Shown piece by piece: positions 7,821 to 16,283 of a stretch of DNA of 64,000 nt. This DNA is from Lunatibacter salilacus (GTDB taxonomy: Bacteria; Bacteroidota; Bacteroidia; Cytophagales; Cyclobacteriaceae). The notes under the pieces are model-generated. The model saw only the letters and a program-made list of their open reading frames with translations, searched no databases and was not told the DNA's origin. Within the stretch, counting starts at the first letter, position 1. Every line of letters starts with the position of its first letter. The stretch spans positions 1-64,000 of the forward strand of contig NZ_VOLC01000024.1 of assembly GCF_009797935.1 (NCBI RefSeq), read 5' to 3'. Both the position numbers and the translations under genes were made by a program.

Positions 7821-9035
7821 ATGAAGGGTAACTTATTGATCATCGGTTTTTGTTTTTTTTCAGCTTCAGTGCTTGCCTCGCCGCTGACGACCTTGGATTC
7901 TGTGGGTGTGGAGAGAGAGGGCGACAGGACATTTATAGTCCATGAAGTATCTCCGCAGGAAACCTTGTTCGGAATTTCCCGAAGGTACTCAACTCCGGTA
8001 AATGAAATTGTTCAAAGCAATGAAACCTTGAAGGACGGGCTTAAAATCGGTCAACGGATTCGGGTTCCCTATATCGAAAAAAAGGCACTTCCTGAGGGGG
8101 CCCTGCTGCACCAGGTGGCACAGGGGGAGACGCTTTTTGCCATTTCCCAAAAATACAAAGTATCAGTCGCTGACTTGAAGGCTTGGAATGATTTACAGGG
8201 CAATGACCTAAGCATGGGGCAGGGGTTGATTATTCAGCGTCTTGTTTCAACAGATTCTCCGGTACCGACTGAAAAACTAGAGGAAACTGTAGCCGTGGCG
8301 GATCAGAAGGTAGCCATAACTAATCGACCTGTGGAAGGAACGAATCCCGCTGCAAGGATGCCGAAAAATGCCGGATCCACTGCTTCAGGGAAGGCTGCCG
8401 CCAATAATCCGAAAGCGAATGAAAAACCAAATCCATCCGGCACTCCAGTACGCGCAGAAGGACCAACTTCCAATATCTCCACCATCGGTGGGTGGAAATC
8501 ACATACTGTCACACAGGGAGAAACTCTCTTTTCTATTTCCCAGCAATATGAGGCAAAGGTGGAGGATTTGATTTCCTGGAATGCTCTTTCCTCCAACAAC
8601 CTCTCCCCGGGCCAAACCTTGAAAGTTGGTAGAGAGACAGGAGCATCGATTCCTGTCACTACATATCCTGGCCCTGAAAAGCCGGTTGCGGCTAATGCTG
8701 GAACTTCAAGACCTCAAGTTAGTGGGGCGGGCACTTCTACTTCCAATAGTGAAGCTTCCACTACCGCATTCAAAAATATTAAAGAAACCGGACAAGCAGA
8801 AGTCATCGAAGGAACCGGCAACCACAAGAAATACTTGGTCTTACACCGGGACGCACCCGTGGGGACAATTATGCGGGTTCGGAATGAGAGTAATGATGTT
8901 ACTATTTTTGCACGGGTAGTAGGCGCGTTGCCCAATACGGGGGACAATAATAAGCTCATTATTAAAGTGTCAAAAGCGGCATTCGACCAGCTAAAGGCAG
9001 TCAACTCTAGGTTTCCGGTAGAAGTCTCCTATTAG
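7821..9035 (+). CDS. Secreted triple-LysM protein with RlpA-like C-terminal domain
   Basis: A 404-residue exported protein. I chose ATG 7821 over an upstream TTG (7779) because it is followed at once by a signal peptide (MKGNLLIIGFCFFSASVLAS). Three LysM domains, which bind peptidoglycan, lie at about residues 34-81, 94-138 and 228-272, each with a (Q/P)xETLFxIS(R/Q)xY signature. A low-complexity linker rich in Ala, Asn, Pro and Thr separates LysM2 from LysM3 and the end. The last ~75 residues (APVGTIMRVRNESN, FARVVGALPNTGDNN, LIIKVSKAAFDQL, RFPVEVSY) resemble the double-psi barrel of RlpA-type proteins. The catalytic Asp of true RlpA lytic transglycosylases cannot be confirmed, so it may be structural. 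Confidence 0.88.
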   Translation: MKGNLLIIGFCFFSASVLASPLTTLDSVGVEREGDRTFIVHEVSPQETLFGISRRYSTPVNEIVQSNETLKDGLKIGQRIRVPYIEKKALPEGALLHQVAQGETLFAISQKYKVSVADLKAWNDLQGNDLSMGQGLIIQRLVSTDSPVPTEKLEETVAVADQKVAITNRPVEGTNPAARMPKNAGSTASGKAAANNPKANEKPNPSGTPVRAEGPTSNISTIGGWKSHTVTQGETLFSISQQYEAKVEDLISWNALSSNNLSPGQTLKVGRETGASIPVTTYPGPEKPVAANAGTSRPQVSGAGTSTSNSEASTTAFKNIKETGQAEVIEGTGNHKKYLVLHRDAPVGTIMRVRNESNDVTIFARVVGALPNTGDNNKLIIKVSKAAFDQLKAVNSRFPVEVSY

Positions 9036-9097
9036 AGTAGGGCCTCAATCAGATGATACGGGTGTAGATGGTTCTAGGGTTGATTGTAACCCCATAA

Positions 9098-9129
9098 TTT
9101 GGTTATTCACTGATAATCACGTAATTTTG
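9098..9129 (+). promoter_or_regulatory. Bacteroidota-type promoter TTTG-N20-TAATTTTG
   Basis: TTTG at 9098-9101, exactly 20 nt, then TAATTTTG at 9122-9129. This matches the -33 TTTG and -7 TAnnTTTG consensus of the Bacteroidota primary sigma factor. The predicted start of transcription is about 9135, leaving a 5' leader of roughly 14 nt before ATG 9149. It drives the hypothetical membrane protein and the TIGR02757 gene coupled to it. Confidence 0.65.
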
Positions 9130-9148
9130 AGGTATCGAGCAACCTGCA

Positions 9149-9709
9149 ATGAATAAGTTCCAACTACTTTTCCATCACATATTTAAATTTGTGTGGAATG
9201 CCATATTTATACTTTCCTATCCTTTTTTAGCTACCTTTGGATTGGTTTTCGTGGGAATCACCATGTTTTTTTCTTGGATATCCAGACTGTTAAAAAGCAT
9301 CCGGCCTTCAACAGGTGCGGAGGAATTTAAGGAATTGGGAGGATGGGAGACCATTTCCGCTGAGGCGGACCTGATTGAAGGCAGGCTCCATAAACAAATC
9401 CTTTTTGGTCCCAATTGCTACCAGTTTAGGAGAAAAGACGGAATCCCTTCCATCCTTGATGAACATATTTTCGGAAAAAAAATAAAGGTGATTAAAGAAG
9501 GATTGATCATTGAAAAGTGGAATTCTACTGATATCAAGGAAATTCCCGATTTTGATATTTGTCTCTATAATCCAGATGAAGACCAACTCACCAAACTGAC
9601 CACCATCAAATGTTTTGACTGGCACTTGTCGGAAAAGGAGGAAAACTACGTCTATTTCAAGTGGTTTGACGGCATACAGGGAGGAGAGGTCAAAGTGTCC
9701 ATTGCTTGA
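9149..9709 (+). CDS. Hypothetical membrane-anchored protein
   Basis: A 186-residue protein of no family I recognise. A long hydrophobic stretch at about residues 10-45 (FKFVWNAIFILSYPFLATFGLVFVGITMFFSW) gives one or two membrane segments. The remaining ~140 residues are soluble, acidic and aromatic (PDFDICLYNPDEDQL, HLSEKEENYVYFKWFDG), probably a small beta domain in the cytoplasm or periplasm. A well-formed promoter lies just upstream, and the stop codon shares its last base with the next gene's ATG (TGATG), so it is almost certainly expressed and co-translated with the TIGR02757 gene. Function unknown. Confidence 0.8.
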   Translation: MNKFQLLFHHIFKFVWNAIFILSYPFLATFGLVFVGITMFFSWISRLLKSIRPSTGAEEFKELGGWETISAEADLIEGRLHKQILFGPNCYQFRRKDGIPSILDEHIFGKKIKVIKEGLIIEKWNSTDIKEIPDFDICLYNPDEDQLTKLTTIKCFDWHLSEKEENYVYFKWFDGIQGGEVKVSIA

Positions 9710-10479
9710 TGGACAACGGGATTAAGGATTTTTTAGACGAAAAGGTATCGCTGTATAATCGACCCGATTTTATACCCTTAGATCCCATATCTATTCCCCA
9801 TCGGTTTAGGCGCTTGCAGGATATTGAAATAGCCGGGTTTTTTGCGGCTACTTTGGCTTGGGGTCAGCGGAAGACGATCGTCCAAAAGTGCCTTGTTCTG
9901 ATGGAAATGATGGACAACAGCCCCTATGACTTTGTACTGAATCACAGCGATCAAGATCTAAAACCTTTGCTAAATTTCAAACACCGAACATTCAATGACC
10001 TAGACACACTGTATTTTATTCAGTTTTTTAGATCCTTCTATCAAAATCATGAGAGCCTTGAAGAGGCCTTTACCAACGATTGGACAGAGCAAGCTGATAT
10101 CATGGGCACCCTTTTGACAAACTTTCACAAGACATTCTTTTCGCTCCCCGAAGCGCCGATGCGTACCCGCAAGCATGTGGCTACTCCCCTTCGGAAGTCT
10201 GCTTGCAAGCGAATCACAATGTTTCTACGCTGGATGGTCCGCAATGATGACAAGGGGGTGGATTTTGGCCTTTGGAAAACGATAAAGCCATATCAGCTTA
10301 TTTGCCCCTGCGATCTGCACGTGGATAGGGTAGCCCGCAGACTCGGGCTTATACAGCGCAAACAAACAGATTGGCTTACTGCCCAGGAACTCACGCAAAA
10401 CTTACGCCAGCTTGATCCGGTTGATCCTGTAAAATACGACTTCGCCCTGTTTGGACTAGGGATCATAGAGAAATATTGA
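9709..10479 (+). CDS. TIGR02757 (DUF2400) family protein
   Basis: A 256-residue protein. The ATG at 9709 is chosen over the TTG just before it because it overlaps the upstream stop by one base. It fits the uncharacterised TIGR02757/DUF2400 family of Bacteroidota and a few other phyla: DPISIPHRF near the start, IEIAGFFAATLAWGQRKTI at about 43-60, SPYDF, MFLRWMVRND near 175, and PCDLHVDRVARRLGL near 205. The LHVDR and helical content recall the HhH-GPD DNA-glycosylase fold, so a DNA-repair role is possible but unproven. Length is typical. Confidence 0.88.
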   Translation: MDNGIKDFLDEKVSLYNRPDFIPLDPISIPHRFRRLQDIEIAGFFAATLAWGQRKTIVQKCLVLMEMMDNSPYDFVLNHSDQDLKPLLNFKHRTFNDLDTLYFIQFFRSFYQNHESLEEAFTNDWTEQADIMGTLLTNFHKTFFSLPEAPMRTRKHVATPLRKSACKRITMFLRWMVRNDDKGVDFGLWKTIKPYQLICPCDLHVDRVARRLGLIQRKQTDWLTAQELTQNLRQLDPVDPVKYDFALFGLGIIEKY

Positions 10480-10507
10480 TCAGGTATTCACTGCTTCTGG
10501 GAATTCG

Positions 10508-11152
10508 TTACTTTCCCCAGCTACCGGGATCCTCCCTCCACTTTTGAAGGGTGGCCAATGCCTCATCTGGAATAAGGCCATCGGACAATGCCTGCTCCAG
10601 CATATGCTGATAGTCACTCAGGCAAACCAATTTTACCCCCGCATTCTCAAAGTTCGTTTTGGCTACATCAAAGCCATAGGTGAAGATAGCTACCATACCC
10701 AGTACTTCTACACCGTTTTTCCGGAGATCTTCCACGGCTTTCAGTGAGCTTCCTCCGGTAGACACCAAGTCTTCTACCACGACTACCTTTTGACCGGGTA
10801 TTACTTTGCCCTCAATCATGTTTTCCATTCCGTGCCCTTTTGCCTTGGACCGAACATAGATAAAAGGGAGGTTTAACTTGTCGGCAATTAGTGCTCCCTG
10901 TGGAATACCCGCCGTAGCCACGCCGGCTATTGCTTCTATGGATAGAAAATTTTTATGGATGACGCCTACCAAGCATTCCTTTATAAAAGTACGAAGGTCG
11001 GGATAGGATAGGGATAGCCTATTGTCGCAGTAAATCGGAGATTTCCAACCGGAGGCCCATGTGAAGGGGCTGTTGGGAGCAAGCCGGATAGCTTCGATTT
11101 CTAATAATTTTTTAGCGACTAATTTTGCGGTTGAGGGGTTGAAAATTTCCAT
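10508..11152 (-). CDS. pyrE: Orotate phosphoribosyltransferase
   Basis: A 214-residue enzyme of de novo pyrimidine synthesis that joins orotate and PRPP to make orotidine 5'-monophosphate. Visible features are the N-terminal FTWASGWKSPIYCDNR substrate loop, the flexible-loop lysines in YVRSKAKGHGMENMIEG, and the PRPP-binding VVVVEDLVSTGGSSL at about residues 123-137. The end DPGSWGK and the length are typical. It is convergent with the TIGR02757 gene and divergent from the Nudix gene. No other pyr gene is nearby. Confidence 0.95.
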   Translation of the reverse strand: MEIFNPSTAKLVAKKLLEIEAIRLAPNSPFTWASGWKSPIYCDNRLSLSYPDLRTFIKECLVGVIHKNFLSIEAIAGVATAGIPQGALIADKLNLPFIYVRSKAKGHGMENMIEGKVIPGQKVVVVEDLVSTGGSSLKAVEDLRKNGVEVLGMVAIFTYGFDVAKTNFENAGVKLVCLSDYQHMLEQALSDGLIPDEALATLQKWREDPGSWGK

Positions 11153-11233
11153 GTGATAAAATTATGGGATAATTTTTTAAGGAAGGTTGTGATGGGCGAA
11201 AAAAAAATGCATTTTTGATGAAACAATGCAGCT

Positions 11234-11923
11234 ATGAAGATTTTCATCAATGACAAACCTGTAGAACTGCTAACTCCATCGGAACTTCCGCCCATTAAAA
11301 GCTTTGAATGTGTCTACGAAAATCCCAAGGACTTGCCCCACTATACCGGACTGCATGACGATGTATTGATCATCGACCCTTCCATGGACATCATTATCAA
11401 ACTGCTGTATGTATTGCGGACAAGGAAGTTGAAGCACTTGGATTCTGTGACGTTGGTCTCTTCTAATAAAAAAGAGCTTCAGTCCTTTATAAAAAGCCGC
11501 TTTCTGATCATAAAGGCGGCGGGAGGAATAGTTACTAAGGGTGACAAAGTACTTTTTATTTATAGGCTTGGCAAATGGGATTTTCCCAAAGGGAAATTCG
11601 AAAAAAAGGAATCCCCCTCGGAATGTGCTTTACGGGAAGTGGAGGAGGAATGTGGTATTAAGGTGAGATTAAATGCGCCAATTTGCAAAACCTGGCATAC
11701 CTATACCCAGAACAGGAAGAGCATTCTTAAGAAAACCTATTGGTATACGATGGATTGCTTAGAGGATAATGGGATGAAACCACAAATTGAGGAGGGGATT
11801 GCCGATATCAGATGGATGTCCCATCAGGAGGCGAAAACCGCATTGATTAATTCTTATCCATCCATGAGGTATTTGTATAAGTTTTTTTTGAAAATGACAC
11901 CCAAGATCCCTCAGATTTCATAA
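11234..11923 (+). CDS. Nudix hydrolase with N-terminal extension
   Basis: A 229-residue protein. Residues ~96-215 form a Nudix domain with an exact Nudix box (G-x5-E-x7-REVEEECGI, starting at GKFEKKESPSE near residue 120), which binds Mg2+ and cleaves nucleoside diphosphate-linked substrates. The first ~95 residues are a separate alpha/beta domain (MKIFINDKPVELL, VLIIDPSMDIIIKLLYVL) seen in Bacteroidota relatives. The substrate cannot be told from sequence. Its 3' end overlaps that of coaD on the other strand by 13 bp. Confidence 0.88.
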   Translation: MKIFINDKPVELLTPSELPPIKSFECVYENPKDLPHYTGLHDDVLIIDPSMDIIIKLLYVLRTRKLKHLDSVTLVSSNKKELQSFIKSRFLIIKAAGGIVTKGDKVLFIYRLGKWDFPKGKFEKKESPSECALREVEEECGIKVRLNAPICKTWHTYTQNRKSILKKTYWYTMDCLEDNGMKPQIEEGIADIRWMSHQEAKTALINSYPSMRYLYKFFLKMTPKIPQIS

Positions 11924-12366
11924 GGCAGAAACTCCTTTACATCACCCCCATATCGGTGGACTTCTCTTATGATGGTCGAACTGATAGCCGCAAATTGGGG
12001 AGAGGTAATAAGAAACACGGTTTCCAACTCCTCGTTGAGATACCGGTTCATTTGACTTATGGTATTTTCGTATTCAAAATCTGTGGTGTTTCTCAGCCCT
12101 CTCAGCAAGAAATTTGCCTGATGTTTTTTTGCCAGCGACGAAGTGAGTTCATTGTAGATGACCACTTTGACATTAGGGTTGTCTTTGTATAGGTCTTCAA
12201 TTTTTCCGACCATTAGATCCAAGTCAAAATACCTGTTTTTTTTGCTTGTATTATGACCAATGGAAATGATTACCTTATCAAAAATATTTAATCCCCGCTG
12301 GACGATATCCTGATGTCCTTTGGTGAATGGATCAAAGGATCCCGGGAAAAGGGCTATTTTTTTCAT
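11911..12366 (-). CDS. coaD: Phosphopantetheine adenylyltransferase
   Basis: A 151-residue enzyme for the penultimate step of coenzyme A synthesis (phosphopantetheine + ATP to dephospho-CoA). The nucleotidyltransferase signature GSFDPFTKGH lies at residues ~9-18, the substrate segment FLLRGLRNTTDFEYE near 85-99, and the adenine-binding ISSTIIREV near 127-135. Length is typical. It follows the DUF3822 gene with a 6-bp gap, a pairing common in Bacteroidota. Confidence 0.96.
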   Translation of the reverse strand: MKKIALFPGSFDPFTKGHQDIVQRGLNIFDKVIISIGHNTSKKNRYFDLDLMVGKIEDLYKDNPNVKVVIYNELTSSLAKKHQANFLLRGLRNTTDFEYENTISQMNRYLNEELETVFLITSPQFAAISSTIIREVHRYGGDVKEFLPYEI

Positions 12367-12372
12367 GTACTA

Positions 12373-13212
12373 TTAAATGGTCCAGTAAGCTTCAAGCAAC
12401 ATGGTTTTTTTAAAATCATCGAGACCTTGACCGGGGGAATAGATGATTTTTTCCGGAGGCACCTCCTTGGAGACAAAAGTGAAGTAAGGTGCCAATATGC
12501 CCTCGCTGGAATGTACCTGGGAAAGATCTCCCAGTATACTCACTTTTGCGCTTTCCTGCTCAAATCCAAGTTGTTGAGTTACTGTTAGGGTGTATTTAAT
12601 AAAGTCATGTTCCGTATTTATTTTGAACGAGTTGAAAAAAACAAGTGCCCCAAGCGAAAATGCGGCAATGTAAATGTGGTCTGGAATGGGGAAAATAAAG
12701 ATTTCATGGTCTTCGAAAACAGTGTCAGGGTCAAATAAAAAGGAAAGTGGAAATACTACACCAGGAATAAATTCCAAATCAGGTAATGATTCTTCAATCT
12801 TTTTTAAGATATCAAGAGGTAGGGAACCTACGGCTTGAATTTCAGAACAGGGGATGTTTTCATAGAAGATTTCCATTTGATTTGGATCTACTTCCGTTGT
12901 GAAGTTCAAGTATTGTTCTTTGTGGGAAGGGTCAAAGAGGTGATTGGGGACGAGGCAAAAAGCCTCGTTGTGTACGAAAAGTTTACCAAAGGTATTGGAT
13001 GATTGGATAAAGGTATCCGACTCTATAATTTCAAAAAGTTCATTGACTTCGCTATACCCATACACATGGACACCAATTACTTCACCTATCGGGTTTTTGG
13101 CCAGAACGGACAGTAACCGACTGTACAAGAAAAGCGATAAACTGGATATTTCTTCAATATCCAATTTATCGCTATCAAATTTATTTAGGAGATATTTCCC
13201 TTCCTTGCTCAA
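12373..13212 (-). CDS. DUF3822 family protein
   Basis: A 279-residue protein assigned to the Bacteroidota family DUF3822 from its length, its place directly before coaD, and its pattern (FDSDKLDIEEISSLSLFLYSR near the start, then FLFDPDTVFEDHEIFIFP and AFSLGALVFFNSFKINTEHDFIKYTL). That layout recalls an actin/hexokinase-like fold, which I cannot confirm. No signal peptide or membrane segment. It lies 2 bp after the preceding gene, so 13796-11911 is one operon. Function unknown; the steady link to coaD suggests core metabolism. Confidence 0.8.
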   Translation of the reverse strand: MSKEGKYLLNKFDSDKLDIEEISSLSLFLYSRLLSVLAKNPIGEVIGVHVYGYSEVNELFEIIESDTFIQSSNTFGKLFVHNEAFCLVPNHLFDPSHKEQYLNFTTEVDPNQMEIFYENIPCSEIQAVGSLPLDILKKIEESLPDLEFIPGVVFPLSFLFDPDTVFEDHEIFIFPIPDHIYIAAFSLGALVFFNSFKINTEHDFIKYTLTVTQQLGFEQESAKVSILGDLSQVHSSEGILAPYFTFVSKEVPPEKIIYSPGQGLDDFKKTMLLEAYWTI

Positions 13213-13214
13213 TG

Positions 13215-13796
13215 TTATTCCCAGTTTCCGGATGTGGAGGTATCTACTCTAGATCCTACCCGAAGGGCCTTTTCATTGTTGTTTTTTCTACGATCAGGAT
13301 TAATTGGAGCAGGATCCCTTATTTCGAACACTGAAACTTCTCGTCCGCTTCGTTCGATCTTGTCAGTGAAATATTCAAACTGTTTTCCTCCAGACCCTGG
13401 AACTACATTCATGGTTTCCAAGTTGAACTCAGGGTATTTTCTTTCATTGAATAAAGAGTCAATCACATTAACCGACCCTAGCGTATCAATGGTAACAGTG
13501 GTTTCCTCTTTACCATAGTCCAACAATGTGGTAGTTTCTGTTCGTTGAACGATATAAATTGAACCACTTTGGATAAATTCTCTTAAATCATTCCAGCTAG
13601 CCGCATATTCGCCTTTTGTTCCACGATAAGCAATTTGGGCATCCCGGAGCATTTGAAGCTTTTCAATAATCCTGGCTTCTGTTCTTGCTAATCTTTTTTC
13701 TTCTTCTACTACTTCATCTACGCCCAAATAAAGTCTGTAAGCGAGGCCTAGTGCACCTAGAAGAAATACGATAGATAAAATTTTGGTCAGATTCAT
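13215..13796 (-). CDS. Conserved hypothetical, single N-terminal membrane anchor
   Basis: A 193-residue protein with one hydrophobic segment at about residues 6-23 (ILSIVFLLGALGLAYRLYL), then a charged helix (VDEVVEEEKRLARTEARIIEKLQMLRDAQIAY) and a short globular part with YRGTKGEYAASWNDLREFI. The outline (an N-terminal hydrophobic helix running into a soluble domain) recalls pseudopilins, but no prepilin peptidase site is visible. First gene of the operon with DUF3822 and coaD. Function unknown. Confidence 0.75.
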   Translation of the reverse strand: MNLTKILSIVFLLGALGLAYRLYLGVDEVVEEEKRLARTEARIIEKLQMLRDAQIAYRGTKGEYAASWNDLREFIQSGSIYIVQRTETTTLLDYGKEETTVTIDTLGSVNVIDSLFNERKYPEFNLETMNVVPGSGGKQFEYFTDKIERSGREVSVFEIRDPAPINPDRRKNNNEKALRVGSRVDTSTSGNWE

Positions 13797-13857
13797 TTTG
13801 ATCGATTTTTATGTCTGTTGTATGGTAAATAAAGATTTTGTGGTTTCTTTCGAAATG

Positions 13858-14361
13858 CTAGTTTATGCATTTATTTCCAAAATTAAAATATCCTTTCCAT
13901 ATTCCTACATCATTGACGGATTTTATTCCCCAAAACATAGCATGTTTTTCCTCGTTACTGATTTTCTGTATTTCTTCCACACTTAAAAAACACAAATCAG
14001 CGATTACCTGATGCTGCTGGTCCAGTTCAGGATCTGTTCCTTTGGCCATCTTCCCGCCAATTTTTCTTACCTCAAAATACAACTCGATCGCATGAAGGGG
14101 TGGTTGAAGGAATTCATGCACAAATAGGTATTCGTCAACGCTTATATTTAGGCCTGTTTCCTCCTGGAATTCACGCTTTAGGTTTTCAGGTGCACTGCTC
14201 CCGTATTTCATCCCTCCGCCCGGAACGTTCCAGAAATATTTTCCCTCCCCCATATAATGTTTGACCATCAGGATTCGGTTGTCTTCTACAAGTATTCCGT
14301 TGACACGTGTTCGTAGCCGGCTGCCGAACTTCTCCTCGATTTCTTTTTTTATGTTAGGCAT
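13858..14361 (-). CDS. Nudix hydrolase
   Basis: A 167-residue protein. The frame stays open upstream to 14583, but I place the start at ATG 14361 (MPNIKKEIEEKFG): the upstream part covers the divergent helicase gene in the other frame, and Nudix domains begin where this start puts them. The Nudix box runs GGGMKYGSSAPENLKREFQEETGL at about residues 47-70, close to G-x5-E-x7-REUxEExGU. WNVPGGG and ELYFEV fit ADP-ribose or nucleotide pyrophosphatases. It diverges from the helicase gene with only 34 bp between starts, so the promoters overlap. Confidence 0.85.
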   Translation of the reverse strand: MPNIKKEIEEKFGSRLRTRVNGILVEDNRILMVKHYMGEGKYFWNVPGGGMKYGSSAPENLKREFQEETGLNISVDEYLFVHEFLQPPLHAIELYFEVRKIGGKMAKGTDPELDQQHQVIADLCFLSVEEIQKISNEEKHAMFWGIKSVNDVGIWKGYFNFGNKCIN

Positions 14362-14395
14362 TTTCCCCTTAGATTCGCAATTGCTCTGTAAATAT

Positions 14396-15811
14396 ATGCC
14401 GAAGCCCTCAGAAATACTCAAAAGATTTTTCCCACATACCCCCACACCTGGGCAAGATGCTTTTTTTGCCAAGATGGACACCTTTCTGGGGCCGGAAATT
14501 CCAGCGATGTCTGCATTTATTTTGAGAGGATATGCGGGAACGGGCAAAACCTCTGTGCTTGCCGCCCTGGTAAAAGGACTCAATCATTTAAATCTGAGAT
14601 CACTCATGCTGGCTCCTACAGGCAGAGCAGCTAAAGTAATGAGCGGTTATGCCAACCGTACAGGTTATACCATCCACAAGATTATTTATAGACCCAGGGA
14701 TGAGTCAGTACCGGGCAGCCAGGGGTTTGATGTGCAAAAGAACTACTATCAGAAAACGGTCTTTATCGTCGATGAGGCATCCATGCTTGCTGATGAGGGG
14801 GCTTCGGGAAGTCGAATTCTAAAAGACCTTATAGAATATGTTTACGAGCATCCGACCAACCGTCTTTTGCTGATAGGAGACAGGGCGCAGCTCCCTCCAG
14901 TTGGAAGTGAGCGGAGTCCGGGCTTGGACAAAAACTATTTGATATCTCACTACCGCCTTAATGTAGAGGAAGTGGAATTCACCGAGGTTACCAGGCAGCA
15001 GTTGGATTCTGGAATTCTCTTTAATGCCACGCAGCTTAGGGAGGAACTGACCAAGAATAAGCCGGCCATCGGGTTCTATTCAAAACGGTTCAAAGATTTT
15101 TTCAGGATGAACGGGGACCGTCTGGAGGATGGTCTGAGGTATGCGTATGATAAATTTGGTGTGGACAATACCATAATAATCACGAGGTCGAATAAGGCGG
15201 CCGTCCAATACAACCAATATATCCGCCGTGCCATTCACTTTTACGAAGAGGAGATAACTGCGGGAGATAGGTTAATGATTGTTAAAAACAACTATACCTA
15301 CATGGCGGAATCTGAAAAGATCAGTTTTTTGGCCAATGGAGATTTTGTGGAAATAGTAAAAATTCGTTCTTTTGAGGAATTATATGGATTGAGATTTGCA
15401 ACAGTGGAACTGAGGCTGATAGACTATCCGGAGGAGCCTTTTTTTGAGGCAAAAATTGTTCTGGATACCCTATATACCGCACTTCCTGCCTTGGCCCCTG
15501 AAGATTGGACCAAGCTCTATCAGCAGGTCTGTGAGGATTATAAGGACTTGGCCGACAAGAAGGAACTGAGGGAGTCAATTAAAAAGGATCCCTATCTGAA
15601 TGCTCTTCAGGTAAAATTTGCCTATGCATTGACTTGCCACAAGTCGCAAGGGGGGCAGTGGGATGCTGTTTTTGTGGATCAGGGATACCTGACGGAAGAG
15701 CAAGTTGATGTACAATACGTGCGTTGGCTGTACACCGCCATGACCCGGGCAAAAGAAGAATTGTATATGGTGAACTTTCACGCCAAATTTTTCCTTAAGG
15801 AAAATGAATAA
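14396..15811 (+). CDS. RecD-like superfamily 1 DNA helicase
   Basis: A 471-residue ATP-dependent helicase, starting at ATG 14396 (MPKPSEILKRFFP) because the upstream extension is antisense to the Nudix gene. Helicase motifs: I RGYAGTGKTS near residue 44, Ia APTGRAAKVM, II VDEASML near 125, III LIGDRAQLPPVG, and C-terminal VI-region LTCHKSQGGQWDAVFVD then YTAMTRAKEEL. It resembles the short RecD2/Pif1-like helicases of Bacteroidota, without the N-terminal HhH region of full RecD2. It probably acts in replication or repair; no RecB or RecC is nearby. Confidence 0.92.
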   Translation: MPKPSEILKRFFPHTPTPGQDAFFAKMDTFLGPEIPAMSAFILRGYAGTGKTSVLAALVKGLNHLNLRSLMLAPTGRAAKVMSGYANRTGYTIHKIIYRPRDESVPGSQGFDVQKNYYQKTVFIVDEASMLADEGASGSRILKDLIEYVYEHPTNRLLLIGDRAQLPPVGSERSPGLDKNYLISHYRLNVEEVEFTEVTRQQLDSGILFNATQLREELTKNKPAIGFYSKRFKDFFRMNGDRLEDGLRYAYDKFGVDNTIIITRSNKAAVQYNQYIRRAIHFYEEEITAGDRLMIVKNNYTYMAESEKISFLANGDFVEIVKIRSFEELYGLRFATVELRLIDYPEEPFFEAKIVLDTLYTALPALAPEDWTKLYQQVCEDYKDLADKKELRESIKKDPYLNALQVKFAYALTCHKSQGGQWDAVFVDQGYLTEEQVDVQYVRWLYTAMTRAKEELYMVNFHAKFFLKENE

Positions 15812-15837
15812 GTAAGTAACCAAATTTGATTAAGGAT

Positions 15838-16239
15838 ATGAGAAAGTTGATGTTTTTAGTAGTAATGAGCTTAGCAGTGGTATTGACAGTACAGGCTCAG
15901 GAAAAATCGGCTGATGGCCCTATGATAGCCTTTGTGGAATCGTCCAAGGATTTTGGAAATATTGCTCAAGGGGATAAGGTAGAACACGTTTTTAAGTTTG
16001 AAAACAAGGGAAAGGCACCGCTTGTGATTTCCAACGTAGCCGCTACCTGTGGTTGCACGGTTCCGGCTTGGCCGAAAGAGCCTATCGCACCGGGAGAGTC
16101 GGGAGTAATTAAAGTTTCCTTCAACTCAGCCGGCAAAATGGGCAAACAAAACAGTGTGGTGAGGATTTACAGCAATGCTTCTGAACCGATTGAAAAGGTT
16201 TCCCTGATTTCAAATGTCCTTCCCAAAGGTACGAAGTAA
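15838..16239 (+). CDS. Exported DUF1573 domain protein
   Basis: A 133-residue protein, starting at ATG 15838 rather than the TTG at 15826. The signal peptide MRKLMFLVVMSLAVVLTVQA ends before QE. The mature part is one DUF1573 domain, an Ig/MSP-like beta sandwich: ESSKDFGNIAQGDKVEHVFKFEN, APLVISNVAATCGCTVPAWPKEPIAPGESG, and IYSNASEPIEKVSL. The Cys-Gly-Cys pair is conserved in the family. Such proteins are periplasmic or surface-associated in Bacteroidota and of unknown function. It is followed directly by a strong hairpin terminator. Confidence 0.92.
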   Translation: MRKLMFLVVMSLAVVLTVQAQEKSADGPMIAFVESSKDFGNIAQGDKVEHVFKFENKGKAPLVISNVAATCGCTVPAWPKEPIAPGESGVIKVSFNSAGKMGKQNSVVRIYSNASEPIEKVSLISNVLPKGTK

Positions 16240-16246
16240 GATTTTG

Positions 16247-16283
16247 CAGGTAATCCCATGTTAATAATAGATGGGATTACCTG
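16247..16283. terminator. Bidirectional terminator hairpin
   Basis: Perfect 13-bp arms CAGGTAATCCCAT (16247-16259) and ATGGGATTACCTG (16271-16283) around an 11-nt loop. It lies 8 bp past the DUF1573 stop. The right arm contains the stop codon of the convergent SGNH hydrolase (TAA on the minus strand at 16279-16277), so one hairpin serves both genes. Confidence 0.85.

Noticed and set aside
8303-8659. Minus-strand frame inside the LysM gene
   Set aside because: Lies in the low-complexity linker and LysM3; the LysM protein explains this DNA.
14261-14395. Extended start of the RecD-like helicase
   Set aside because: This part is antisense to the N-terminus of the divergent Nudix gene, and the helicase P-loop fits the normal spacing from ATG 14396.
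14362-14583. Extended start of the Nudix hydrolase
   Set aside because: It overlaps the helicase gene on the other strand, and the Nudix family pattern begins at ATG 14361.
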